From NCBI RefSeq assembly GCF_000010345.1, contig NC_009663.1:930001-994000 (forward strand): a DNA stretch of 64,000 nucleotides, read 5' to 3'. Every line of letters starts with the position of its first letter. Position 1 is the first letter of the stretch. Positions 8,762-17,740 of the stretch are shown in pieces. The DNA is from Sulfurovum sp. NBC37-1. Lineage in GTDB: Bacteria; Campylobacterota; Campylobacteria; Campylobacterales; Sulfurovaceae. The notes under the pieces were generated by a model. That model had not been told where the DNA came from. It made no database searches and saw only the letters and a program-made list of their open reading frames with translations. The position numbers and the translations under genes were made by a program.

Positions 8762-11245
8762 TTACATATTTTTCTTTGTCTTTGAAGTCGCTTTGGCTTC
8801 AAGCGGATCGTCCGGCCAGTAGTGTTTTTTGTATCTTCCTCTCAACTCTTTTTTGACTTCATCATAGGTATTTTCCCAAAAACTTTTCAAGTCTCTTGTC
8901 ACCTGCATAGGACGTGAAGCAGGGGAGAGCAGGTGGAGCATCAGTTTGACTTTGCCTCCGAGTATAGCAGGGGTGTCGTGTGTGCCGAAAAGCTCCTGCA
9001 GGCGTACTGCAAGTACTGGTTGTTGAGGATCACTGTAGTCAATGCCTATCTGTGAACCACTGGCAACTTTATGTTTAGCCGGGACGAGGCGGTTGAGTTT
9101 TTGGAGCTCTTCGTAGCTGAGAAGTCCCAGAAGGATATTATGCAGATCGAGATTCCGGCAGGCTTTGAGTGTCGTTACATTTTGAAGGTAGGGTGCCAGC
9201 CACTTGTCCATTGTGTCAAGCAGGTTTTCATCGGAAAAATCAGGAAAATTTTCATCATGAAGATGCAGAAAATTTACTCTTTCTCTAAGGTTTTTTGCTT
9301 CCTTGTTCCAATGTAAAATATTTAAACCCAGTGCTTCGATTTCATCCAAAAGTACCTCAAGTACTTCAGGACTAGCGGTACTTTTCAGTTGTGTTTCTTT
9401 GAGTATGAGTTTGCCAAAGCATTCTACTTTGCGCACCTTTACCCGTGCCTCTGCCTCGTTCCAGGTAACCATCTCCTGTGTTTCTGTTCCCAGATGGGTT
9501 TCTATGTCTGCAAGACTCAGAGCTATGGCTTTGTAGATGGCAGCATCGGTACTTTTGGCATCCAGGTCTGAAATGGCCAGATACGGACTGTTAAAGAGAG
9601 TGTCATCGCTGTGCAGATATGCTCCTTTTCCGTTGGAAAGCAGGTAGGTACCTTTGTTTCTGTGGCGAAGCTGTGCGATTCGGTCAGGGTAGGCGAATGC
9701 AAGCAGGATGCCAAGCTGTTCCGTATGGAGTGTGGAGGTTTGGTTTTTTTCAATGCGTCTGGCATTTTCAAGCAAATATCGGCACTGTTTTATATCGACA
9801 TATTTAGATGAAACATTTGCTTTTTGGGCGACGTCGTGCAGGGTGATGACCCGTTCGCGTAGATCGGCAGAGGTGTAAGCGCTACTGTAGATATCTTTCT
9901 CCGAGACCAGCACTGCCAAAAGAGACGCTTCATAGGAGAGATCCATCTCTTTGGCTTTGAGCATCATATGGGCAAGTCTGGGGTGAAGTCCGTAGCTGCC
10001 CATGGCTTCCCCGTGGGAGGTGATGTGTCCGTTGCTATCGAGTGCCCCGAGTTGTTTGAGGAGTGCCCGGGCATGGTGTATGGCAGTGATAGGCGGGGTG
10101 TCCATCCAGGAAAGAGCATTTATGTCATCATTCCCCCATTGTGCCAGTTCCAGAACAAGCTGACTGAGGTCGGCAGAGAGTATTTCGGGTGTATCGTGTT
10201 TCTGTAGTATCCTGGACTTGTGCCACAGGTGGTAGGCCTTCCCGGCTGAAAGCCGTCCTGCCCGTCCTGCCCTTTGGATGGCAGCGTCTTTGGAAATGAA
10301 TTTGCTCTCAAGCTTGTTCATGCCTGAAAAGGGATTAAAGACAGAAACATTCTGAAGTCCGGAATCTATAACGATCTTAATACCCTCAATGGTCAGAGAA
10401 GTCTGTGCGATGTTGGTGGAGAGTACCACTTTCCCTGTGCCTTTGGGCGGTGCTTTTATGGCTCTGTCCTGTGCCTCTTTGCTGAGGTTCCCGTAGAGTG
10501 TAGAGATGTAGGTATTTTTAATCCTGCTTTCATTGAGCAGTTTTTCCACCGCTTTGATCTGTCGGACTCCCGGAAGAAAGACGAGGATGTTGCCTTCCTC
10601 CTCGGCAAGCAGTTTGAGCAGAAGTTTATGAATGTAGGAGGGTAGAGTTTTGAGTGTCGGTTGTGGTGTACCGGCATCCAGGTGTATGCGCTCCACAGGA
10701 AAAGCCCGTCCCTGACTTTCAATGACGGGTGCATTGTCCAAAAGTGTGGAGATCGCCGCTGTATTCAGCGTGGCGGACATAACGAGTATTTTCATATCTT
10801 CCCGCAACACGGACTGTGACTCCAGAGCCAAAGCCAAAGAGAGGTCAGCATGCAGGGAGCGTTCATGAAACTCGTCGAAGATGATCAGCGCCACACTTTC
10901 CAGTGCCGGGTCGTTTTGCAGTTTGCGTGTGAGTATTCCTTCTGTGACGATGAGTATCTTGGTTGCTCTGCTCTGCACCGACTCCATCTTTATCTGGTAT
11001 CCGATACGCTGTCCCACCTTTTCGCCCAGAAGCTCTGCCATGCGTGCCGCGGAAGAACGCACTGCCAGACGACGCGGCTCAAGCATGATGATCTTTTTGC
11101 CCTCCAGCCACGGTTCGTCCAGCAATGCCAACGGCAAAGCAGTGGTTTTGCCGGCTCCGGGAGGTGCCTGCAGTACCAGACGGTTATGGTGAATCAGTTT
11201 CTCTTTGACTTTGGGAAGGACGTGGGTGATGGGCAAAGTTTGCAT
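8762..11245 (-). CDS. hrpB: ATP-dependent helicase HrpB (DEAH-box family)
   Basis: 827 residues, the usual HrpB size. Walker A PPGAGKTT at about 28-35, DEFH box at 124-127, and the SAT motif (VMSATLN). The C-terminal RecA lobe carries STNIAQTSLTIEGI and QRAGRAGR, followed by the ratchet domain and the HrpB-specific C-terminus (SPASRPMQVTRDLKSFWENTY). An RNA/DNA helicase whose cellular role is not well defined in most bacteria. No Shine-Dalgarno site precedes the ATG; TATAAT (11257-11252) lies 6 nt upstream, so the mRNA may be leaderless. Confidence 0.95.
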   Translation of the reverse strand: MQTLPITHVLPKVKEKLIHHNRLVLQAPPGAGKTTALPLALLDEPWLEGKKIIMLEPRRLAVRSSAARMAELLGEKVGQRIGYQIKMESVQSRATKILIVTEGILTRKLQNDPALESVALIIFDEFHERSLHADLSLALALESQSVLREDMKILVMSATLNTAAISTLLDNAPVIESQGRAFPVERIHLDAGTPQPTLKTLPSYIHKLLLKLLAEEEGNILVFLPGVRQIKAVEKLLNESRIKNTYISTLYGNLSKEAQDRAIKAPPKGTGKVVLSTNIAQTSLTIEGIKIVIDSGLQNVSVFNPFSGMNKLESKFISKDAAIQRAGRAGRLSAGKAYHLWHKSRILQKHDTPEILSADLSQLVLELAQWGNDDINALSWMDTPPITAIHHARALLKQLGALDSNGHITSHGEAMGSYGLHPRLAHMMLKAKEMDLSYEASLLAVLVSEKDIYSSAYTSADLRERVITLHDVAQKANVSSKYVDIKQCRYLLENARRIEKNQTSTLHTEQLGILLAFAYPDRIAQLRHRNKGTYLLSNGKGAYLHSDDTLFNSPYLAISDLDAKSTDAAIYKAIALSLADIETHLGTETQEMVTWNEAEARVKVRKVECFGKLILKETQLKSTASPEVLEVLLDEIEALGLNILHWNKEAKNLRERVNFLHLHDENFPDFSDENLLDTMDKWLAPYLQNVTTLKACRNLDLHNILLGLLSYEELQKLNRLVPAKHKVASGSQIGIDYSDPQQPVLAVRLQELFGTHDTPAILGGKVKLMLHLLSPASRPMQVTRDLKSFWENTYDEVKKELRGRYKKHYWPDDPLEAKATSKTKKNM

Positions 11246-11313
11246 AGTAAGATTATACTGTTTTTAGGTTACGGGGGAGTCATAAAAGTCCCCATCAGAA
11301 GAAGTTTCCTTTG

Positions 11314-12030
11314 CTACTTCTTCTGTGACAGAATCCACTTCGCGATCCCATCAAGTTGTTTTGGAGTCAAGTCTTTATAGGCACGCATGGGTATGTGGTA
11401 GTTTGGCCATCTGCCTTTGCTGCCGTGGACAATGGCATCTTTGATCGTATTGAGATCGTTGATGGTATATTTGGCGGCGATCTGGCTGAAAAGCGGTCCT
11501 ACTTTACCGTTCCCGTCGATATGACACAGTTTGCAGTCTTTGAGGGTAAGTACCTGCTCATAAGGCTTCATTGCCGCAATACGGTTTTGCTCTTTCATCA
11601 TTGCAAGCAATTTTTTCTGATCGTAGGTGAGTAACGCATATCGGGCAATGGCACCGAGTTCTTCTTTGGTGACATTTCCTTTTTGCGAAGGCATCAATCC
11701 GTATTGTTGAAGTACCTCTTTAATGCAGTAGGATTTCTCTTTGCTCGGTGAAAGTACATAGGACTGTACAAATGCCACAAAGTTTGCCTCCTTCTCGGAA
11801 GTGGTTCCGCCTTTCATCCAGTCACGAAGATGGACGGTGACTGTATACATCGGAGGCGCTTTCTCGTCATCATTTATTTTGGGCGGTATGTCAAGGTTAT
11901 GACATGAGGCACATTTTTGTTTTATCAGTGCTTCTCCATCATAATGTTTATGTGTTTTCTTTGTCTCACCACATCCTGAAAAGAGCAATGCAGCTATAAG
12001 TAAAGTACTATGCCATCCTATTGATTTCAT
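11314..12030 (-). CDS. Dihaem c-type cytochrome lipoprotein
   Basis: 238 residues from the ATG at 12030, chosen because AAAGGATATGTA lies just before it; the ATG at 12051 is only 2 nt from a TATAAT. A lipobox LLFSGC places the lipidated Cys at residue 20. Two CxxCH sites follow: C40-A-S-C43-H44, and CKLCH in the C-terminal half with DGNGKVGPLFS and a later Met-rich loop typical of small class I cytochromes. A periplasmic electron carrier. It is 68 nt downstream of hrpB on the same strand. Confidence 0.85.
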   Translation of the reverse strand: MKSIGWHSTLLIAALLFSGCGETKKTHKHYDGEALIKQKCASCHNLDIPPKINDDEKAPPMYTVTVHLRDWMKGGTTSEKEANFVAFVQSYVLSPSKEKSYCIKEVLQQYGLMPSQKGNVTKEELGAIARYALLTYDQKKLLAMMKEQNRIAAMKPYEQVLTLKDCKLCHIDGNGKVGPLFSQIAAKYTINDLNTIKDAIVHGSKGRWPNYHIPMRAYKDLTPKQLDGIAKWILSQKK

Positions 12031-12120
12031 TACATATCCTTTATTTTTCATTGATTATATCAGATTATAATTAATATAATTTATACTCATACCTATGGCC
12101 ATCTTACCGAGATGATTTAG

Positions 12121-12386
12121 GGGCACCTCTAATAACCCTAAATACTCATAATGGGTTTTGCAAATGTGAGATTTTGCAAAAGGCTTTCAAGTCCTAGCCA
12201 AAGCTAAGACGAAGTAAGCATCTTGTGAAAGATTGCGTTTGCAAAGCCCACCCTGTGGGCATCACTAGCTTTCGCCTATGCGTCGTTACTCTTTTTTGAC
12301 TTAGCTACGGCTAGGCCTGTAAAAGAGTGCCTAGCCTAGACAAAAGCTAGAGATGTTATGAGCATCTAGGGTTATTAGAGGTGCCC
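12121..12386. mobile_element. MITE-like element with 31-bp terminal inverted repeats
   Basis: The ends are inverted copies: GGGCACCTCTAATAACCCTA at 12121-12140 is repeated in reverse complement at 12367-12386, and the match extends to 31 bp with two mismatches (12121-12151 against 12356-12386). The interior has no gene and is itself imperfectly self-complementary: the stretch round CTAGCCAAAGCTAAG (about 12190-12215) pairs with CTTAGCTACGGCTAG (about 12299-12316). No transposase is encoded. A 33-nt copy of the right end recurs at 51986-52018. The target-site duplication is unclear (flanks TTAG / ATAG). Confidence 0.75.
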
Positions 12387-12421
12387 ATAGATTATACCAA
12401 CAGTAGGCTATAATACTCTCC

Positions 12422-14170
12422 ATGAAACAGCAAACAGCACTCAACATCCTCAAGTCAGGCAAAAATGTATTTATGACCGGTTCGGCGGGAACGGGGAAGA
12501 CCTATCTTTTGAATGAATATACACAATACCTGAAAGAGCGAAGGGTATACCCGACTATTGTGGCGCCTACAGGCATTGCCGCTTCACATTTGGGCGGGCA
12601 GACGATTCACTCCTTTTTTGCATTGGGCATTCGTGAGAGCATCGATGAGGGGTATGTGGAATTTTTGCTGGACAAGAAATATCTCAAAAGCCGTTTTTCA
12701 AAGCTTGATGTTCTTATCATCGATGAAGTTTCGATGATCTCTCCGGAGCTTTTTTCTTCGATGGATCTGATACTACGAGGGTTCAAGGGGACGGATGTAC
12801 CGTTTGGCGGAGTGCAGGTTGTGATATCGGGAGATTTCTTTCAGCTGCCTCCTGTGAGCAAAGAACCAAAAGAGAAGCGTTTTGCCTGGCAGTCCCCTGT
12901 CTGGAAAGCACTGGACCTGCAGACCTGCTACCTTGAAGAGAAATTCAGGCAGGATGATGCACAACTCATACAGATACTCGATGATATCCGCTCGGGAACT
13001 ATCAGCAAAAATTCGGAAAAGATGCTTGATGCGCGTATTGAAAAAGCACTGCCTTCGCACTTTAATCCTACCAAACTCTACACGCACAATGTTGATGTCG
13101 ACCGTATTAACCTCTCTGAACTCGAAAAGCTTGAAGGCGAGGAAAAACTTTTTGTCTATGAATCAAAGGGGAGCCAAAAGAATATTGAAAAGATATTTAA
13201 GTCCTCTCTGGTGATGGAGGAGTTGACGTTGAAAAAAGGTGCAGTGGTTATTTTCATCAAGAACAATCCCGAGGCGGGGTATATCAACGGTACTACCGGT
13301 ACGGTGGAAAGCTTTTCTCCTATAGACAATATGCCTATTGTCCGTACTACTGAGGGCAAAAAGATCAAACTTGATCTAGAAGAGTGGTCACTGGAAAATG
13401 ACAGTGGCAAAGTACTTGCCACGGTTTCGCAGGTGCCGCTGCGTCTGGCATGGGCGATCACTGTTCATAAGTCACAGGGAATGACCCTCGATGCTGCCGA
13501 GATGGATTTGAGCAAGACTTTTGAAGCTGGGCAGGGGTATGTGGCACTTTCGCGTATCAAGAGCATTGAGGGTTTGAGGCTGATGGGTCTGAATCCTATG
13601 GCGCTGCGTGTAGACCCGCTCATTTTGCATGTGGACGGGCGCATTAAAGCGGCTTCACAGAAAGCGGAAGAACGTATAGAGAGTCTTTCGCCTGAAGTGC
13701 TGGAAAAAACGTTCGATGATCACATTACCCGCTTGGGCGGTATTGTCTCCAAAGAGAAGATTGCTGAAGAGAAGCAGAAGATCAAAGAAGGGAAACCTTC
13801 GCATTCCGCATACGTTACGCCTACGCACATCAAGACGAAAAATCTCATTAAAAAGTCAAATACCCTTATGAAATTGGCACAGAACAGAGGTTTGGGCAAA
13901 GGTACCATCGTGCAGCATCTGGGTCTGATAAAAGAGGAAGAGCCAGAGTTTGATCTGGAAAAATATAGACCAAAAGATGAGATATTTACACGGGTAGAAG
14001 ATGCAGCTCTGAAACTGAAAACCAAAAATCTGAAAGAGAATTTTTCCGATAATGGCAGACTGAAGCTCAAGCCTGTGTTTGATGCTCTGAATGGGGAAGT
14101 GTGTTATGATGATATACGGGTCTGTATGTTGTTTTTGGAAAGCAATTATCGTTATAATGCTCTGAAATAA
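12422..14170 (+). CDS. Pif1-like superfamily 1B DNA helicase
   Basis: 582 residues. Walker A GSAGTGKT at 20-27, then VAPTGIAASHLGGQTIHSFF (motif Ia, typical of Pif1/Dda), IDEVSM (motif II), GDFFQLPP (motif III) and a C-terminal TVHKSQGMTLDAAEMDL and GQGYVALSR (motifs V-VI). These proteins unwind 5'-3' and resolve G-quadruplexes or stalled forks. The C-terminal ~130 residues contain an HRDC/WYL-like helical tail (TNTLMKLAQNRGLGKGTIV), likely a helix-turn-helix found in bacterial Pif1 relatives. The gene starts 36 nt after the MITE; TATAAT lies 7 nt before the ATG and there is no Shine-Dalgarno site. Confidence 0.9.
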   Translation: MKQQTALNILKSGKNVFMTGSAGTGKTYLLNEYTQYLKERRVYPTIVAPTGIAASHLGGQTIHSFFALGIRESIDEGYVEFLLDKKYLKSRFSKLDVLIIDEVSMISPELFSSMDLILRGFKGTDVPFGGVQVVISGDFFQLPPVSKEPKEKRFAWQSPVWKALDLQTCYLEEKFRQDDAQLIQILDDIRSGTISKNSEKMLDARIEKALPSHFNPTKLYTHNVDVDRINLSELEKLEGEEKLFVYESKGSQKNIEKIFKSSLVMEELTLKKGAVVIFIKNNPEAGYINGTTGTVESFSPIDNMPIVRTTEGKKIKLDLEEWSLENDSGKVLATVSQVPLRLAWAITVHKSQGMTLDAAEMDLSKTFEAGQGYVALSRIKSIEGLRLMGLNPMALRVDPLILHVDGRIKAASQKAEERIESLSPEVLEKTFDDHITRLGGIVSKEKIAEEKQKIKEGKPSHSAYVTPTHIKTKNLIKKSNTLMKLAQNRGLGKGTIVQHLGLIKEEEPEFDLEKYRPKDEIFTRVEDAALKLKTKNLKENFSDNGRLKLKPVFDALNGEVCYDDIRVCMLFLESNYRYNALK

Positions 14171-14191
14171 TTTCTACAGGATGGGTTCAGC

Positions 14192-15538
14192 ATGGTAAAA
14201 CTTTTTAAACTGCATAAATTTTTTGGGCTTTTAGTCGGGCTGTTCCTTTTGGTGTTGGGGCTTACGGGCTTTTTTATCAACAACAGGCAGTGGAACTTTC
14301 TTTACACGACAACAGTTAGGAATGTACCCAACACGACATTGATGGAAGACAAAAAACTTTTTGAAGCGTACTGGATAGACAGTGAAGATACCGACCACAT
14401 CATTGTTGGCGGAAAACGCGGGATCTTTGAAACGTTTGATGAGGGTGAGACGTACAGTCAAATGACAGACCTGCAGTGTCTGGCCATTAAAACAGATGCC
14501 AATGCAAGCTACGCAGCCACCTCCGACGGTATTTATGTACTCAAAGACAATAAGTGGAGCCTGTACGCCCTCCAGGGTAATTATGTCAATGCATTGGCGG
14601 TCACCGATAAATATCTGCTTGCAAGTATCGATAAACACAGATTGCTGCTGATCAAAAGAGATGATGCTTCGGTGGTCAGCGATACTGTCGTCAAAATAGA
14701 TGCATCACAACTACAGGATGACATAACGCTCAAAAAACTGATCAAAGATCTGCATTTCGGACGAGGACTTTTGAACGGAAAGCTCTCTGCACTGCTCAAT
14801 GACTACGGGGCACTAGCTCTGATTTTCCTATCGCTTAGCGGTTATCTTATCTGGTGGTATATACACCTGAAGAAAAAAGCCGAAATGAGCAGGAAACTCA
14901 TAAAGTGGCACGCAAACAGTGTGGTTGTCCTGGCATTTATACCTTTGACCATCCTGGCAGTAACAGGAATATTTCTGAACCACTCAGGCGGATTGAAAAA
15001 GTTCATGACCGAAACGGTGGTGCCTCACAGTGTTTTACCGCCTGTCTACTCCTCTTTGACCTCCGATATCTGCTCTGTTGATTTTGACGGGACGACTTAC
15101 CGTATAGGAAACAGGTATGGTGTCTACAAAAGTACTGACCTTAAAAGCTGGAAACAGGAGACAAAAGGTTTCGCCTATCGTATGGCACGGATAGACGGTG
15201 TGCTGTATGTAAGTGTGAAAGACGGATCAAACCGTTTTTATGACGGAGTGTGGAAAACCCTGGAAGATGTTCCCTATACGTTCAAGGATGCGTATGACTA
15301 TGATGATGAGGTCAAGTTTTTTACTTACAAACATTACGAGGGAATGATGCCGGAATTTGAAGATGCCACGCTGTTTTCGACACTTCGGACCATACATGGA
15401 GGGGTATTTGTGGCTCCCTGGTGGAAATGGATCAATGATTTTGTCGCCATAGCACTGTTGATACTCGGATTTACCGGTATTTCAAGATGGATTCACAAAA
15501 AAAGACTGTTTTCAAAAAGAACGTCAAAGCAGGAATGA
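14192..15538 (+). CDS. PepSY-associated transmembrane protein
   Basis: 448 residues. An N-terminal helix preceded by KLHKFFGLLVGLFLLVLGLTGF is the usual PepSY_TM signature (H-x3-G); further helices lie near 205-225, 245-265 and at the C-terminus (IALLILGFTGISRWI). The periplasmic part contains repeats resembling photosystem-stability or sialidase-like blades (GGKRGIFETFDEGETYSQM; YGVYKSTDLKSWKQE). Proteins of this kind are often linked to iron-siderophore reduction or to cytochrome/flavin electron transfer; no specific role can be assigned. It overlaps the next gene by 4 nt (ATGA), so an operon is likely. Confidence 0.8.
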   Translation: MVKLFKLHKFFGLLVGLFLLVLGLTGFFINNRQWNFLYTTTVRNVPNTTLMEDKKLFEAYWIDSEDTDHIIVGGKRGIFETFDEGETYSQMTDLQCLAIKTDANASYAATSDGIYVLKDNKWSLYALQGNYVNALAVTDKYLLASIDKHRLLLIKRDDASVVSDTVVKIDASQLQDDITLKKLIKDLHFGRGLLNGKLSALLNDYGALALIFLSLSGYLIWWYIHLKKKAEMSRKLIKWHANSVVVLAFIPLTILAVTGIFLNHSGGLKKFMTETVVPHSVLPPVYSSLTSDICSVDFDGTTYRIGNRYGVYKSTDLKSWKQETKGFAYRMARIDGVLYVSVKDGSNRFYDGVWKTLEDVPYTFKDAYDYDDEVKFFTYKHYEGMMPEFEDATLFSTLRTIHGGVFVAPWWKWINDFVAIALLILGFTGISRWIHKKRLFSKRTSKQE

Positions 15539-16281
15539 TGGAACATAAAACAGATAAATGGCTCATATTTTTATACGGTGTCTTTGCTTACATTGTAGGT
15601 TTGACAGGACAGATATGGTTCATTCTTTACATCAGTGACTGGAATGTTGTGTCAAACAATGTTGATATGCCGCAGGAAATCTCTTTGGGAACGGCGCTGC
15701 TCATTGACATTGCACTGATCCTTCTTTTCGGCCTGCAGCATTCGGGAATGGCGCGCAGAGGGTTCAAGCGTATGGTCACACGAATGATCCCGAAAGTGAG
15801 TGAACGCAGTACCTACGTGCTGCTTTCGGGAGTGGTGTTCATTGTCATATGTCTGTACTATCAGCCCATCGACGGATATGTATGGAAAGTTGAAATTGGC
15901 TGGCTCAAATGGCTGCTGGAGGCAGGATTTGTTTTTGGCTGGGGTTTATCGGTCTATGCCAGTTTCATCATTAACCATTTCGAGCTTTTTGGTCTGCAGC
16001 AGGTCTATTTTTACCTGACAGGCAAAGAGGCAAAACCCATCACATTCAAAGAGAAGCATCTCTACAGATACCTCCGTCATCCCATTCAGCTGGGTGTCTT
16101 GATGGGCATGTGGTTCTCGCCTGCAATGAGCTATGGGCATCTGGTACTTTCCATTGGGTTCACGATTTATATTTTCATCGGCCTATACTTTGAAGAGAAA
16201 GATCTTGTTAAAGAACTTGGCGAGGCCTATGTGAACTATAAAAAACGGGTGCGTATGATGTGGCCTGTAAGAAGGAAGTAA
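15535..16281 (+). CDS. Isoprenylcysteine-methyltransferase-family membrane protein, MddA-like
   Basis: Multi-pass membrane methyltransferase (248 residues from the ATG at 15535, which has AGGA just before it and overlaps the PepSY gene stop). The pattern LQHSGMARRGFKR, then SERSTYVLLSG, HFELFGLQQV and the SAM-binding LYRYLRHPIQLGVLMGMW plus a C-terminal EEKDLVKELGEAYVNYKKRV matches the methanethiol S-methyltransferase (MddA) branch, which makes dimethyl sulfide from methanethiol. That substrate is inferred from resemblance; other ICMT-like roles are possible. Confidence 0.68.
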   Translation: MMEHKTDKWLIFLYGVFAYIVGLTGQIWFILYISDWNVVSNNVDMPQEISLGTALLIDIALILLFGLQHSGMARRGFKRMVTRMIPKVSERSTYVLLSGVVFIVICLYYQPIDGYVWKVEIGWLKWLLEAGFVFGWGLSVYASFIINHFELFGLQQVYFYLTGKEAKPITFKEKHLYRYLRHPIQLGVLMGMWFSPAMSYGHLVLSIGFTIYIFIGLYFEEKDLVKELGEAYVNYKKRVRMMWPVRRK

Positions 16282-16284
16282 ACG

Positions 16285-16872
16285 ATGAAAGAGTATTTGA
16301 AAGAGACACCGTTGGTGAACTACTCCGATGAGCGCATAAAAGCTTTGGCCACACAGTTGGCAGAAGGTGGTAAGAGTGATGACGAGGTGGCCAAGCGCTG
16401 TTTCGAATATGTACGAGACCAGATACGCCACAGTGGTGATGCAAAAGATGAGCTCACGACCTATCGTGCAAGTGATGTGTTGAAACATGGAACCGGATGG
16501 TGCTATGCCAAAGCGATCCTGCTTGCTGCACTGCTTCGGGCCAACGGCATTCCCACGGCTTTTTGCTATCAGCGTCTGTCCTGCAGCGAGTATGTGGAAG
16601 ATGTCTACTGCCTGCACGGGCTCAATGCTATTTACCTCAAAGATCACGGCTGGTACAGGGTGGATGCCAGAGGCAATAAGGAGGGCGTGAATGCAGTATT
16701 CAACCCTCCGCATGAACAGCTGGCTTTCGAGTTACAGGAAAACGAGTTTGACCTTCCCCAGCACCTGACCGATCCGCTCCCCGAAGTCGTGGAAGCTTTG
16801 AAAAAACATACCTGCTATGAAGAGATGATACACAATTTTCCCGATATCAAAGATAAAACAGTCAAGCAGTGA
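16285..16872 (+). CDS. Transglutaminase-like cysteine-protease-fold protein
   Basis: 195 residues, cytosolic (no signal). The catalytic triad of the transglutaminase-like fold is visible: Cys73 (GTGWCYAKA), His111 (LHGLNAIY) and Asp127 (YRVDARG). Family members act as proteases, amidases or crosslinkers, and the substrate cannot be read. It starts 3 nt after the MddA-like gene and is very likely in the same operon; GTAAGAAGGAAGTAA holds its ribosome site. Confidence 0.82.
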   Translation: MKEYLKETPLVNYSDERIKALATQLAEGGKSDDEVAKRCFEYVRDQIRHSGDAKDELTTYRASDVLKHGTGWCYAKAILLAALLRANGIPTAFCYQRLSCSEYVEDVYCLHGLNAIYLKDHGWYRVDARGNKEGVNAVFNPPHEQLAFELQENEFDLPQHLTDPLPEVVEALKKHTCYEEMIHNFPDIKDKTVKQ

Positions 16873-16935
16873 AGATAAAAAACACAGATTAATCTTTCTT
16901 GTGTACACTAGCAAAAAAAATATGAAGGATCATAG

Positions 16936-17337
16936 ATGAAAAAAATACTACTGCTTACAGCATTTTTAAGCGTGTCGCTCTTTGCACAGTTCAAGACAGT
17001 GGATGCGGATGAGTTCGCCAAACTTCAGGCAAAAGGATATCCTGTCATAGATATTCGTACTCCCGGTGAGTGGGAGCAGACAGGTATCATCAAGGGAGCA
17101 CACAAGATGATGTTCTTTACACCAAACGGACAGCCGGACCTTGCAGGCTGGTTCTTTGAGCTGGGGCATTTGGTCAAAGACAAAAAAGAGCCTATTCTCA
17201 TCTATTGTGCGCATGCCAACCGTACAAAGGTTCTGGGAGAAGGACTTGAACAGATGGGCTTTAAAAATGTCTACGAACTCAAAGGCGGTATAGAGAACGG
17301 CTGGATCAAAGCGGGGAAGAAGACGGTTAAACAGTAA
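16936..17337 (+). CDS. Exported rhodanese-like sulfurtransferase
   Basis: 133 residues with a signal peptide (MKKILLLTAFLSVSLFA) and one rhodanese domain: VIDIRTPGEWEQTG near 38-50, the active-site loop YCAHANRT with Cys91, and the closing GFKNVYELKGGIENGW. Periplasmic single-domain rhodaneses handle thiosulfate or persulfide sulfur, plausible in a sulfur-metabolising campylobacterote. AAGGATCATAG precedes the ATG. Confidence 0.9.
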   Translation: MKKILLLTAFLSVSLFAQFKTVDADEFAKLQAKGYPVIDIRTPGEWEQTGIIKGAHKMMFFTPNGQPDLAGWFFELGHLVKDKKEPILIYCAHANRTKVLGEGLEQMGFKNVYELKGGIENGWIKAGKKTVKQ

Positions 17338-17355
17338 GCGATTTTGTGGTGTGTT

Positions 17356-17712
17356 TTACAACCCAAGCTCATTCATGCAGGCTACACAGTAAAGTGATTC
17401 AGGCACAAGCTTGAGTCTTTCTATGGGTATATCTTCTTCACACTCTTTGCAGATGCCGTATTCGGGGGTATCGATCTTCAGGTAGGCATGCTTGAGTCTG
17501 TTCATGCGTTTTGTCGCCTCTTCATAGCGTTGAAAATGAATGCTCTGCTCCTGCTTGAAACTGATATGGGCGACCTTGTCTGATGTTCCCTCGCCTTTGG
17601 TCGGATAGATGGCAGCCCGGATCTCTTCGATCTCACTGCTGAGAGTTTGTATCTGTTCCTCGATGATCTGCTTGAATTGTTGTTTTTGTTCCGTTGTCAT
17701 GTATATTTCCAC
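17356..17712 (-). CDS. DksA/TraR-family zinc-finger protein
   Basis: 118 residues. A coiled-coil N-terminal half rich in Glu and Gln, followed by the C4 zinc finger CKECEEDIPIERLKLVPES and CVAC near the C-terminus. DksA-type proteins enter the RNA polymerase secondary channel and tune transcription with ppGpp. The coiled-coil tip carries Asp/Glu-Glu residues but is short, so TraR-like or general-stress homologues are alternatives. It converges with the rhodanese gene (18 nt between stops). Confidence 0.85.
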   Translation of the reverse strand: MEIYMTTEQKQQFKQIIEEQIQTLSSEIEEIRAAIYPTKGEGTSDKVAHISFKQEQSIHFQRYEEATKRMNRLKHAYLKIDTPEYGICKECEEDIPIERLKLVPESLYCVACMNELGL

Positions 17713-17740
17713 TTTAAAATGTTTGATTTAAGTGTCTCGC

